DNA of 64,000 nt from Hymenolepis diminuta. Lineage: Eukaryota > Platyhelminthes > Cestoda > Cyclophyllidea > Hymenolepididae. Of this stretch, positions 40,501-55,500 are shown one piece after another (positions within the stretch are counted from its first letter, which is position 1; every line of letters starts with the position of its first letter). Both the position numbers and the translations under genes were made by a program. The DNA lies in NCBI GenBank assembly GCA_900708905.1, contig CAADRB010000028.1, positions 472,213-536,212 of the forward strand, given 5' to 3'. The notes below the pieces were generated by a model that had not been told where the DNA came from, ran no database searches, and saw nothing but the letters and a program-made list of their open reading frames with translations.

Positions 40501-43500
40501 AACTGCCCAATAAGCATTGGGCATAATAGACAGGTGGTTGCTGCAATCTAGGGGACAAATCATGATGTTTGAATTTTGAAAGGTGAGCTATCCATTTAGT
40601 AATTATCGAATAATCCGAATCCGAAAATCAAATGAAATAAGACTATTTGATAACTTGAGACTATTCTCAGTATTTTTTAATCCCCTCATCTTTATCATTT
40701 ATTGAACTTTCTGTTGACCCCTTTCGCTCGCTTTCCAATTACTGTGGATAAAATCAACCTTTAATTCGACAAATCTTGAAAAAGTTAAGAAACTGCAGAT
40801 CAATGCATTCGAATTCTATCGAAAATTACATCAAGAACCAATCACACAAACTAGATGTGCCCTTCCCCTAGACCTGAAAACTAAAATTCATCTGATCTCA
40901 TTAGCTCATTGTTAATACCTTGCTAGAACCGCTACATCATACATATGATCTTGAATAAAGCATGATAAATGTGATAAATTTGATAAAAAATACGCGGATG
41001 AATAGTTTTTGAGAAATTTGGTGACAATACTTTGGATTAGTTTTACATGGGAAAGAGCAATAGGCGGTATTGTGCGTGCTAACAACTATGTTCACACAGG
41101 CTAAATGTTTACATTCCTTCTACTTGAAGAGTAGCAGAGAAAGAAAGCTTATAACTGCATGTATGTGTAGATTCCAAAAGAGCAAAGGGCGTAGAAAATA
41201 CGAAATTTTAGTTATTATATGCTAAATGGGTATTAGTTGCTAATATATACGAAAATAAGATACCCATGAAATAAACTTGGAAAGAAAAAATTGGCCAGAC
41301 AATCGACATTCCAAACTTTTCGACCGAATGTTGGTTTTCTTAGAGTCATTGTAAAATTAAGGCTGCTCTGCGGAATATAAAATGAAGAGAAAAATACTTT
41401 TATGAGTATGACCTTCAGAAAGAAAGTTTACAATTAAAAGCCGAAAAATCTTATCTATAGATAAGAACACCAGAATGGGAAATAAAGTAATCATTGTGTT
41501 TATGCAGATTTCTAGATTGAGTAAACTCTATTGAGCTCTGCTCAGTTTAAATAATGTAATCTATAACCATTCTACTTTCTTGGCCTTGCTAGGTGAACTG
41601 AAGCGACAGATCAGTCATCCAATCTACTAAACCGATCAATAAGCACTTGACATCATGGACAAAATTTTGCTCAGTTATCCAGGAAACCAATCATGAAATT
41701 AGAATTTTGGGACATGTAGGAATGAATTATACCCGCTAAGTAAGTATTGTGCAATCTGAACCCAAAAGTGTAATTAAGTTAAGTTTTTTTAATATTCTGA
41801 CTTTGTCCTCCTAATTTCTTCGGCTTCCCTCTCCCCTTCCCCCTTCTATCCCTTATTGATTTCTACTGCTAGCCCATCTCGGTTGTTTCCACGCATTGAA
41901 AAGAGTAAAATATTTTTTCCTTGCAATGTAATGGAGACACACATTGAAGTTATTTCAAATATTGACAGAATTTAATTGGAAAAGGTTAGAATTAAATGAA
42001 ATATCCACCCATGCTTGCAGAAACTGACGTTTGGGTATTTGGGCCTGGCAAGAAATTGATTAGTTTACATGTTCCCACAGAATTGGAAATGCCAAGAGAC
42101 ATAGTAGAATGTGTCAATAATGCAAGTACAGATACTAAGTATCGTTCAAGAAATATATTTTAAATGAGAAATATAAACAAACGTAATAACAGATCCAATT
42201 ACAGCATGGATAATTTTTACAACTTGGTTTCACAATTCACAATAATAAAATTTTAAAAAATATTATCTTTTTCTTCAGGATTAAGAGATAAAGACCTAAA
42301 CCATGAAGAAATATTATTAGTACTTTGACAGACTAAATGAATAGTAAGTAATAGTTGAGTTTAAACTCAAATATTATTCCATAGTGACCTTAGAAGTGCT
42401 ATTTTTTCGCCATTACTTTAAGTAGCCGTTGAACGAGTTCTTTTAAACCTTCACACTTTGTCAAAACCAGATTCCATTAACTTATTCACCATTTGAAAAT
42501 TCAAAATGCTGAAAGCCCATTTGTATGAAGTAAATATTTGTATAATAAAATGGAAATTTAACCAGAAATTCATTCATAAATGTTAGAGTAACATGCAAAT
42601 AGTTTATTTCAGTTCAGTTTTAGCGAAAACCTCCGGAGCAGAAAAATTTCTATTTACACTTTCTCAAAATAAATATGAGAAAAGAAATAAATTTTCAAAA
42701 CAAACTGATCACTGTTTATCATAATTACAAGATAGGAAGGAGTGGTGGTCACAATTAGTGAAGAAAAACTTTATTCTGAATCTGTCTAAAAGACCTTAAC
42801 TTTTTCACATCCAGCTTTAACAACGATGATTAAAATTATATTGTTTATAGTACAGAAATGTATTTTAAATGAAGAAGGGAGGCTCGTGAGAAGGTATATG
42901 TCATTAGTTTTGAACTGTTTCTAAGAAGCTCTTGAAATTTTATGAAAATTCCGAAATATGTTCCCCAAGTAAATATATATATTGTACAAAAGAAACCTCA
43001 ATACCCACTTTGTACCTCTTCTCTCAAAATATACACTATACGCATGAAAAGCAGGCATGTGAGTTTACAATTCCCACTGAAACTGATAAGATCATGATCG
43101 TTAACTTTCAAAGCTAGAACTCAATATATTGACTATCAACACACAGTCTTCATTGTCCATTAATATTACTTCCCATTCTTAAGGCTCACGTAATTTCGTT
43201 CTTTGTAAATCAAGACCGTAGTGGTCGGGCTCCTTAACATCAGTCATTTCCATTTGGCTTAAAGAGAGACCAATATGGGATGAAAGTGATAAACTATGCT
43301 AAAGTCCAAAGCAACCAATTGGATGTCAGAAAAAGAGAAAAAGGGGAGGAGGTAGCAACCCTGTAACCAATAAATCTTACAACACCTTACAAGTGTTATA
43401 TAACGGGCGGAACTCGATAAACCATTTAAAGGTTGGGGAACAAGTGATACCCACCACTATACGAACAAGGCAATAAACTTGGCGAAAATCGGAAAGCAAA

Positions 43501-46500
43501 CCATGATAACAAAAAACATAGATAAGGTATAAAATCACCTCAGAAAGATCGTGGATAATAAGGTCAAGTTCACAATAACAATGAAAGTGAAGAATTAGAA
43601 TTAAACTTTTAACCATGACATATGATAAAGAGAAACTAAATACTTAAATTCTGGACTATACAAATTATAAATTCACTGTCTATTCTCGCAGCTCTATTTA
43701 AAATTATGTTAATTACCGATTTATCTATAAACAATCGAATTACACATGTATTACAGTACTTAACTCTTAGTGCAATGCTTATCCCAAACAAAGTCGGACA
43801 TTATAGTTTTCTGATTGTAATGCTGAAGTCAGAAATATTTTATTTATCAGAAACACAGACTTTCGCAAAGAAAATCTAGAAATTACAAATAAAATATGAA
43901 ATCATTGGCATACATTCATATAAATATGAATGCGTTTAGCATATCACAAGCAAAATTCAATCAAATCTATTTCATGCACACTTTCATTCACTGAATAGAA
44001 GAGTTAGGCACCTAGATTAAATACGGAAATCATTTTGGGGCAAGTGAATTGCCTTTCTAGCAAATTTTTGACAAGATCATTGATTTTATTGATCCAGTAC
44101 TATGCAGATTCCTCGCATTATGGAACGCCAACCACTATTGAATGGCGTGTTGTAAGGATAAATTGTATGTTTGGAACTTCGGTGTCATCGATCCCTAGTA
44201 AATGAAAGTGAGATATGAAGGTGGTGGCAGACCGATCATCTCAAATCTACAGATGTCAACTAATGGGTAAAATCCTTCGTCTAATATGTGTTACAAAAGT
44301 TATATTAGTACCGATCGAATTTCAATCAAAACTGAGTTTCAGATATTAAAATAGTCAATTTAAACAAAACAACGAGTGCTTAATTGATAAAGTAATCTGC
44401 CTTTACTTACGGTACGTGTTCGAAACCCATCGATACATATCATTAAATCTAGTGACTAATCGAGATTTATTAGTATCTTATTGTCTCCAAAAAAGACCAT
44501 AACTCGATAAAAAGACAAGATCTAAAATGAGCGTCTGTAATACAAAGTTCCAGGTCACGAACTGCTAGGACTGTTTACACAATTTTGCAATTAGTATAAA
44601 ACACTTAAAATTGTGAAATCATTCACCCAGAATAAAAATGTTCACTACATATCCAACAAGATAAAAATTCACTTAGGTATCACTCTCAGAATAAAAAATT
44701 TCCAAAAATTTTCAGATAAATTGACAGAAAATCAAACAAGACTTCAGAATTATGCTATCGTAATTTGAATATAAAAAGCAAATCTATTGTACCCAATAGA
44801 AAGTGCATTAGACTTACGCTTCTACCAATTGGCAAGTTTCCAAAATTGATCTTCAAGAAATATATGTGGTTGAGGATGTGAAATTGTATAGTAATCTGTT
44901 TCCTTGGACCAAACTATTACGCACTCTAACCACTGCAATCACATTACTATAGCAAGTAATAGTAACGGAAGACAGGAGAAAAAGAAAAATGACATCAATA
45001 TCTGAACGAACTAGTTTTAGTTATAAAATATATCATTGCGTCAAATAATATACAGAACGAGGAATGAATAGGTCATGGAATATATGAAACCATTTAAAGA
45101 GGTTAATATTCGTTAACAGAAAGTGCGACGGGTTCGTTAAGACTAGGACGTAACAAAACTTAATTCCCATGACAAATAGAAATCTTATTGAGAGAGCAGA
45201 AAGCTAGCTATTCTAATACATAACTCCCATAGTATGCAGGTCTCTCGTAAATAATTTCGTTTGGAGGTATAATATGTAGCATTTTTACATAATATCATAG
45301 ATTTAAATATATCGCCTTAATATAATTATATATTAAACTAAGTGAAAGGTCAAAAGATGATATTAAGAATGACCATATTCGTTGGAACGATTAAATTATT
45401 TTGTCGACTGTAGGGTTACAATAAAATGATATCTTTCAAATCCGGTGATCTGCTAGCAGCTATATTATCGGAACGGAGTAGATTATACTGTTTTGAGAAT
45501 AAATGATTTAAGTCTATTACAGGAAAGATTCTGTACAAAAGACCGTATTTAAAGATGGCGCAGCGTTTGCCAAAGAAGAGATTTTGGATTCCATATGCAG
45601 TTGAGAACATCCTATATAGCACCGGATAAGAGTGACGGAGTACAAGTTTTAGGATACATTTTCCCTAGCCAAAATTAGTTTAGAAAGACTCTCCATTAGT
45701 TGATTTGGTAACTAGTATCATTCATTTAATCTTCAAAGCCTACGAAGAAATTGTACGTAATGATTTAAAATTTAGATTGGACAAGAAAAGCATGTTCCAA
45801 AAAACATAATTAGTCAAAGGTAAATCAACTTAAGGACACAAATACGTAATTATAATTCTGTCAGACTGTATCCAATTTAGAATATCAAAAAAGCAAGCAA
45901 TTAATGTTCAAACGTTTAAAGAAGTTGACAGGTGCAATCAGTCAAGAATGGGTGGTAAAGCACATTAATTTCCTAACAATATTAAATTACCAATTGCAGT
46001 AATAGCTTAAATTAGATGTCAGAATGCACCTGCGCATCTATTGATAATTTTACACCCATAAAATTGATAAATTAATATCAGAAGAATAAGAATCAGGAGT
46101 CAAACTTCACCTGAACACCTACGTATGAAGCAGAAATCAGGCTTCCGTCAAAATTTGATAAACCGAATGCGAAATGTAAATTCGGAATGAATTTTAAAAA
46201 GTTGGGGAGAGGGAGAAACTTACATGATAAGCGTATGTGGCGATGGTGCAGAATCCATTGACACTCATTCGCATCAAGAGTGTTTAATTACTGGGAGGAA
46301 TTGAATCGCTTGTATGCGTGTGTGCGCTCTGATTTTGGATAAACAAAAACTCACGGCGTTGAAGTCGTAGAACTTCATATAATGCTTATTTTATTTGTCT
46401 GTTAGCATAATTATACATACGTCCACACCCCAGCTCTGTCGTCATGCATGCGCGCATACAGTTTATCGGTGATATTCGGTATCAGCGGACTTTGCGCGGC

Positions 46501-49500
46501 GGAGATGATATCCAATATTTAAACACAAGTGAACTGATGCTCTAAGTGCTATTGGTTCAGGTGCAGACTAATACTAAGATTTGGCATGATCATTCAAATG
46601 ATGTCAGGGTCAAGCTAATAGTGCTCGTGTGTGGTTGGATGTTAATTAAAATAAGCCGGATATTCGTGAAATCATTTGAGCCTTGAGAGTAAAAAACAAT
46701 CATGACAGCTAGTGCACATGCCTTTTAAGGTGATGAAGTAGCCTTAACAAAAAAGCGCACTCTTACATATCCGCTTCATTTTATGTTTATTTAAACACAA
46801 ACCCAGCAACAAAGAGTGGTACTGAATTAACTCTTCTATGAAATTCACTCTGTTCTCGACTGTAGTGTTTTAACCTGATCGTTCCTGAATATTTGTTATT
46901 ATTCATGTCCCATGTGATTCATGTTTGAATATGTATATGTATCCTCTTAACTTGTCATCTCCTGTTCAGACGTCTTTTCCCCTACTTTCTATAATCTGTT
47001 GCTGTGACTAACACTCCTTATTTTGCTACAGAGCCCAGAGTACAATGATTTCGGTTGATTTGGGTCCCTTAAAACTGACCGGAATTAGTCAACATGACGT
47101 GTTGGGAATATGAAATCCAAAAGAAGATAGAGTTCCATTTTATTTAGGCTAAAAAATGTCTTAATTTCATCTTCTTATGGACTTTTAGTGGTGAAATCAG
47201 TCTCATAGAGAATAAAGATGTAGAATAAGAAGCTATTAGTCGGTTAATGCCTAAATTCAGCCAATTAGACAACCTGTTAGTCAATCAATCCTTTACACTT
47301 GGTCGGGGGATAAAATTAATAGGATATTCATAAACTGAATTCAGGAAAGATGCTATTTTTAAGTAATCAGCTGCTAACCGAAAGACAGAAGGAGCTAGGG
47401 TCCACGTCTGGGGAGATTAACTACTAGCTTCACGTACAACAAAATTAGAAGACAAAAGAGGGCGTGGATACGTTTATTTAGTTATTGCGGTAGCTGGACG
47501 TCCTAGGGTAAGTTTTTTTAACATAATATTAAAAGCCACAATGTGACACACGGACCACAGACACCCTGGCTTCTGAATGAATGTTAAAATCCCCCTATAT
47601 CTTCCCCCACTGATGTATCTATTGACTGCGTGAAAGGCGTTTTCTTGTGCTGGTAGGATTGAGAATGTACTAAGATGTGATTTAGTTGAGACATGTCCTC
47701 CTCGGAGTCTTGTGTAGTTCTCAGTAAGTTAGTCAATGTAGTCAATGATAATTAGCAGAATGGAAAATACAGGCAGATACTTGCTAAATGAGCAACTTTC
47801 TCGCCAAATCGGCGAGCAGTGAGCATTCAGTCCTGTAATCCCACTGACTCACGTTATACATTCACATTCTTGATCTCCAAACATACGTAAATGTTGAGTG
47901 ATGGAGCATCCACTCGAAATCTCTACGCTACTTCAATTCAATAAAGTATAATTATATCAGTTTTTGCGCATTAATATATCCAGTCTAATTTTGAGTGAGT
48001 TCTTGCGAAATCCGTTATTTTTAAAATGATTTTAGGACGAAACAAATGAATTAAACTGAGAGGACTAAAAATTCAGTTAAACCAACCGGTCAAATAATTA
48101 TAAATATTAAGCTTTGGAACACGTTAACAAATCAATTTGAATTATACCGCTATTGAGAAAGTGGTATAAAGTGGACAACTCAGTGATTTCAGAATTCAAA
48201 TAAGGATAAGTTTCCTGACTTCATTTTTGTCAAGGAGAAAATATAATTATGAAAATTATCAAATATTTTCCATTGACGAAATTCGCATTTTATTTATGGT
48301 TTCCCTCATTTATATTAAAATGACTTTTAATTAGTAAATTATCTATATGAAAATTTCCTGTTCGTTGTATAATTTGTGCGATGTTGGATACTGCTATATA
48401 AACCATATGTCGGAAGGATACCCCAAAAATTTCTTAATATTTCTTGAGCAATATTAAGTTAAATCGTTTTGATAAAAAAATCATGTTTACATTTTTCGTT
48501 TGCTTACACTGTTTTCAATCGCTTCAGTTAAAAAATATTAGTCAATCATTCCTAGTCGCTTCTTTCACGGTAACTCAGTTTTTGTATGCAGAATCCAAGA
48601 CTAGTAGTGTAGATGTTTGATTCTCGCTCTCAAAATCGTTCCTCACTCTATTCTTCTTCCTCTTTTTCTCCATTTATCCGTCTTTCCCTCTCTCCTCCTC
48701 GGGTTTGCATAGCTGCTGCAAAAGATAATTTTGTTTACTTCCAAATCTTGAATTTCTGATTTGAAAACTATGGTTGACCGTTATTAGCTGAAAGCCGTCG
48801 GTCTTTGCTCCAACAACTTTGTGACCCTATTAGCATCACTCCCCTACACAACAATAACTCTAATGCTAACATTATTTATCCCCTCTTTATCCTCTATCTA
48901 TTGATTTATTTTGCTATATCGAGTGCATAGATTCGCTTTCATGATTGAAATTTATAGGGTTTTACAGTGGCATGGATAATATTATTAATAATTCAGTCTT
49001 ACATATCCAGAAAACTACTATTAAGTCNNNNNTTAAATCATGGCACAGGTGGAACTGAAACTATGACGCTTATCAGTGGACAGCAATTTACTATTTATAA
49101 AAGCGCGGGCATGTTACCACTTTTGGCGTAAAAATTACATGACCAGTATTGATCAAACTTGAGCATTCATTCTTTTTAAATACAAATGGAATCGTACAAA
49201 TAATGTATTATTTAGCCTACATTTACGTCTAGTTCGTACCAAATATACGATTTGGTCCAAGAGGTATATAGCTTACAATGACACCTTTACAGAGGGAAGA
49301 GCAAAGAGAATTAGGAGGTTTCCGTCTTGAAACCTGAATCATCGACATTGGGATCGATGTCTCTTTGTTAACAAAACCTCCATGACTTGACGTTTCGAGA
49401 GAATTCGATTCAGTTGAAGTTGATTCGCATTCTGTGTCGGTTTCCAATAGCGAGCGTTTTTCATTAGTTTATATTTAATAATCCCGCATTGCACAAACCC

Positions 49501-52500
49501 TTTCGAATTTACCGAGATCAAATGATTAGTTGATGGTGCCGTTCCCATCTCAACGGTTCTAAAGCGAAATGTTTGGCATAATCCGAGATTAGCAAATTAT
49601 AGGCTTATAGTCATTTAGGCAAAATAAAACTAAATTGAACATCCACTTGTCTGATTCATCACTACGAATAATTCAGGTAATAAATCTTTACCCAGAAGCA
49701 TGAACTATATATGTATCAGACTAACTTAAGCGTACGGCAAGCCTGAAAATTTTACTAATTCAAAATGGGACTAAAAGGTAAACAAAGGGAAAAAATCAGT
49801 CATAGTGCCGAATTATATTAGAAAGTACGAGATTTACTTCCCTCACGAATAACTTCCTAAAATTAAAGTCAATAAACCATAAAGTTTTAATTCACTATCC
49901 GAAATTTTCTTTGCCTCTGATCCAGTACCCTAAACCAATCCCTTGAATATCTTCTAAAGGCGCGATGAAATGCAGATCAGAATTGATAACGTATTATTTA
50001 TAGTATTTTATATTAAAAAAGTTTAACTCGATTGGATAAGTAGAAATGGGTCATCCTTACTGTCCAATTGTATTGAACTTATGGATTTCTGATTGGTCAT
50101 TGCACTCACAATATTTTATTTCGTATCATTCAGTGAGAATTTCATTCAATTACGAATCTTATAAACTTTTAAAAACAATGAAAAGTTTTTTCGAAAGCGC
50201 AAGTGAGTGCAAAACTTTATTCAAGAAATGCAGGTGGCAAGTACAATTTTCTTCTCATCAAATTGCAAGCCAAACTCTAACGGAATTCCGCAGTTTCCAA
50301 TATCTCAAGTTAAGAGGATGTTAAGAATGAAGTATAACCAGTCACCACTTAATTCGCCAAGAACGAAATTTTAAATATTTTGTTCTCTCCTCCCTCATTG
50401 ATATATATTTTCCTTTCAAGCTCATTTGATAAAAGTTTTACTGATCATTTTGTCAAGTGAAAACAAGATAAACTAGCATATTTTAGTTCTAGAATTTGTC
50501 ATTTCCGATAAAAGTAGGCAGCAAAATCAGAAAGTTTGGACAGCTAATTAACATGGAACTCTAACCTCACGTCACTCAGTAAGTACGCTACTGGTACATT
50601 AGATAGAAGTTCGCAGCCTCTGTTCCTGACCCGACCATTGCGCAGTTTAACTCTACCAGGTGGCCAAATTACCGCATCACGCGACCAAAAAATCACGGAA
50701 AATAAAATAGCTGAAGAAAATTTTTAACTCCATTTCGGACTTAAATACGCAGCACAAGTTATTTATGCCTCATGGTGCTGTGGAATTGCATTTGTCACTT
50801 TTATCAATTATCATTGGCTATCGCTTTTGGATTTGAATGCAATCAGTGCGATGCCCATCAGTGCACATTCAGTAAGCCAAATGGCTATGAACACTGGTTA
50901 AGTCTGGCTAATAAAGAGGGCAGCAAAATTCGACTTTACCATTCAGGAAGCCATATGATGCTATCCATCTCTCTACAATGAGTGTTGGAAAACGCTTTCC
51001 TAACTGGGTTTAGGGGTTGTTTATTCAATAAACAGGAGGTTTGCATATGCTTATAGTCACATTATTCTCGTCTGAAACATTATTCACTTTAATCCGTACT
51101 GTTCTTTGTTCACTACATTGATAAAATGGAGGAATATTTTTAATGTAAATGTGATGTCCCACGCTTCAATAATTAATTATCACATCTTCTTCCCGTTATA
51201 ATGAGTTGTTCCAATCCTTGGCAAAATAATAAAATCATAAAATTTTTAAAATGTCTAAATTCATACAAAACTGCCTTTTAATATTACCCAGAAAAATGAA
51301 AACTTCAAAAAGTTTTTCCCTTTTAAACTGAAAGGGTCATAAATTAACATCATTAAACAGGGCTTAATTTTATTCTTCGAAAGCTAACATTATAGAATTT
51401 ACTAACAGAACTGCCATATATTTCATTCTGCTCAGATTTAATTTGTAGTTTAGCGATTATGCAAGAAACTGACACGAAACTAAATGTTGTAGGAAAAATG
51501 AAAAGAAAAAGAGGAGGCGAAATAAAAAATATCGGTACTAGGCATAGAATTCGTAAACTACTATGAACATCAATAAAATCCTCGATGATGGTCCCTAGGG
51601 CACGGGATTTTTCATTTACTCCTAACTAAAAATGAATTCTGCTCATTACCGTAGTAGTGACTAACCAAGTAGCTAATCAGCTCAGTACATCCAAATTACA
51701 TTGAAACAGGTGTGTTTTCTCAATAAAATGACGAAGAAAAATCGTAGTTTGTATTATAGGTCTTCTCCTTTCGTCCTTCTGGGTCCGAGATGCGGCAGCC
51801 ATAGTTTACTCTAGTGTCTATAATCATTTTATTAATGGAAATTAGGTTTAAAATTACATGTTTTGAAACATAATCCTACCGAAGTACGAATTTGGATGGA
51901 TGTTAAACAGTGACTGATCGTCCCCATTTTCAACCTTGTGAAAAGTGGCAACATTATTTCAACTACAAATAAAGCGAAAATTTATCACTTCTCGTGAATT
52001 TATGCAGTACTCGATCGAATTATGGAACATGTCTAAATACAAAATAATGACGCCATATTTAGTATGGAAAAAATATCCAGAATGTCCGCTATAAAAAGTA
52101 ATTTAGGAAGAGAATAACTGCCCTGAATCTTCCAGGTTTGACTATCTTTTTAAACTGGGGGCTTCCAAAGTTAATTATATACGCAGCTTCTTTATTTTGG
52201 AACTAAAAATCTAAATGAAAATGAAAATTAAGATACATTTGCGTCAATTCGCTCCTCATTGTAGGCAATTTACAACATTAAAAAAAAAGATTATGGCATG
52301 CGTGTTTAAGCTTCTTCAATCAATAATTTCACGGGTCTGGCGATCGATTTTGTCTCGCTCAATGTTAAATCACTGCGGTAGGCCTAAAATAGTAATTTGT
52401 TCAAACTGACAAACACCAAGAGTTCGAAAATTTACTCTTTCACAACACGATTTATTATATGGGATGATTATTATTACCTTCTTCAAATCATTTTTAATAT

Positions 52501-55500
52501 AGAAAAGAGGAAGAATAGTAGAATAACCTAAATAAGAGGACAGATCGAGTTAGGTTTAAGGTTGATAACAAGTATTAGAGCGGCGAAAGGATCGTGCTTA
52601 ATTTTTTTCAGTTGTCTGCCTTTTGTTTAGTCTGTATATTTCGTATCATTATGACCCAACATTAGGCTCTGACCCAAAGATACCTGAGAGATACTCCCAA
52701 CTCCCTTCCGTTCATGTCTGGATTAAACACCTTCGCTTTATTGTTGCAATCTCGACTGTTCTACTCGCATGAACGGTAACCACCCTCATCTATAGAGGGA
52801 ATACCCATATTCAGAGCAGGAGGATATGTAACAGGATGAGTCACCAATGCCAGAGGAAGAAAAATAAAAATGAGGTTTAGTTATCACTTTCCGCTACGGC
52901 TTTAGAGGGGAGTTAGATTTTCTGATTACTACCATGCAATTAATTCAATAAGTAATGCATTTATATGCAATTGAACGTTACGTTACTGCGAAAAGAGTAA
53001 ATTTAAGGTAGCGTTTGAAATCCAGGGGTTGAAGGAAGCAAATAACCGGATTTTGACCTAATTAGAGGTGAATTTTACGGCTCCAGTTGGATATTTTCGG
53101 GTCAGAGAGGAGAAATTAAAGCTGAATTTTTTAATAGGAATAATATTTACTATATTGCAAAAGGTTCACCAATCGAAAGAAAATTTCAGTAATAAGTTAC
53201 GGGGGTGGGTTTTAGGACCAATCAATTAAATGTCAGACGTGATTTCTGTCATTAACAGAGCTAGACTGATTAATTGAAAATTTATATAACCAATAAACAA
53301 TATAGTTAAAGCTGATTTGCAGCAAAACATTAAATTTATTTAATATTTTGAAGAAATGCCTAAGGATCAGCAATATTTGCCATCGCAGTGACCGAAGAAC
53401 GAAGGTGCATCCATCATAATGAATAAAACTACTTAATTAAATTACTCTAACTGGATGGGTTCTACTTCACTTTTATATTGTTATTAATTAATAAATCTTG
53501 TAATTAAATAAAGATTGAGTTAGTAAGATTGATTTCTTGATTATTAATTTAAATAATCGATTGAAGTAAGGTACATTGTCTAAATAGTCATTGAGTGAGA
53601 GTAGACGCGAATTATAGCATTCTGTTTACTATATGAGCAAGGTTGATAACTGGACTCTATTTGATAACAAAATACATTTAAAGGAAACACAAAATATACT
53701 CACAAAATATTTATTCATAAATAAGGGAAACCTTCAGCACATTATAAAAATTGGTGGTAAACGAAAGCTCACCGCAGTAGATGGATACAGAATTGAAGTG
53801 GCACGGCCAAAAATTTAATTATATTAATTGATCACCGAGCTCTGAATATGGTAGATATGAACTCATCCGGAAATGAAGAGAACTAGGATTTGAAATTTTT
53901 GGATATTGCAATTTGGTTAATACCCCTTGAGAAAGTGGACAGTTCAATACCACCGACCATACTGACCTTATTTTATACTCCTACTTAATTCCTCATTTCG
54001 TCCCTCACCATTTCCTACTTCAAATGACATCCCGTCTTTATAAAAGTTATATACTGCCTAGGGATCGAAATGATTCAGCAAATACATGCAAGACTGCAGA
54101 TCGTCTAATTCAATTTCTTTTACTTTTATATTAAAGACGTGAATAATTACTTAAAAATCTTCTTTATGAATGTGAGAAACAAGCCACTAGATGAATGCAG
54201 TCAACTGCTTTGTAAGAAAGCTCAGTAGAAGAAGAGTGTGATGAGTGATGCCAAGTTCACACAGTCAAATCGACAAGTCAAAGTCCTACGGAGAAGGAAT
54301 AACACACTGGAATTTTGAAGAATAGCTGTGCAAAAAAACGTAGAAGTCTGCGGAATCAGAGATTACGGTTACATATTGTTGGATAAAAATGGGAAATTCT
54401 TATCCAAGAAAAATTAAATTAACAATTTATTGTTCATCATTCATAAAATTTGCATTTTTATTAAAAGATACTAAATTTCAGGGTCGTTGTTTTTCATAAT
54501 TTTGGAGTAAAGCCTATTTGAGTTCTGAGATTTGTGACTATTTGAGAGGCTAAGTTTATAGCAATACAAATACAGGTTCACTGGCTTTAAAATTGATCAA
54601 TAAGGAGGCACCTGAAAACGAGCTTATTCCTGCTCTGCTTAAAACAAGAGATGCTAAAAGCTTCCTTCTGATGAACTTGGGAAATATAATTATAAAATCT
54701 GCACCTTGACTTATAAATTAAGGGAATGGAATTTCTGAATCAAGATTATGTGATTAGTTTAAATTCCCATTTAATTCAGGACAAATTATTTAACCATGAG
54801 AGCAATAAAATCAAGAGAGATAAAAACCAGCTACCAGCAACTCTTTTCAGACAGAGAAGAAAACGGGTTATCATTCACAAAGATGGTTCATAATATATTC
54901 AGCTGCTCTGAGGTGGTGATTGTGGAGAAGCAAAAAACGAAAAAATGGAAGTCAATTTCAAGTAAAGAAAACAAGGTAAGATGTGAAAACAAATCCCACG
55001 TAAATATAGTATCGCTGTTTCCTTTATATCCACTTGAGATAGGAATGGAGTATTATCACCATCAATATCTTGGGACACCTCTGTTATCAGAGTCCTGATG
55101 ATGCATCACTGGGCGACTGATGTTTTGTTACGAGATTAGTCCAGATATGAATTAGCAATATGATTTGTACAACAAGCAGAGGTAAAAGAGGTATTCCAAT
55201 AAGTGGAGAGAATCCGGAGGCCATGTGTCCGGCAACGATAGCCCAGTAGACAACAATCTGAAGAGCCAGAAATTGATAGGTTCTGGAAGGGAGGTGAAAG
55301 ACTATTGCCATGGTTACGTAAACAACCAAACCGGCGCCGACAGACACCAAAAAAGCACAAGAGAATGAGCGAGAGCGAAATAGGCGATACACGCGGAGTA
55401 AGAGGAATAACTGTAGTTGAAGGCAAATGCGCCATTCACGTGCGCCAACAAGTGCGTGCGTATCACTCCAAACTCCCATGTTCATTGGATAGTTCGTGGA

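Larger units (their letters stand above)
46275..55086. other. Large AT-rich intron of the PPP2R3 gene, middle part
   Basis: This is mostly AT-rich sequence without coding signal. It contains a five-base N gap at 49028-49032, a weak candidate exon at 49513-49558 (minus strand) and one short-repeat copy at about 50830-50965. Confidence 0.5.

Noticed and set aside
49229..49548. Two overlapping minus-strand frames of about 70 codons
   Set aside because: Neither is flanked by a consistent splice pair over its full length and neither resembles a known protein. Only the 46-base sub-interval is kept as a weak candidate.
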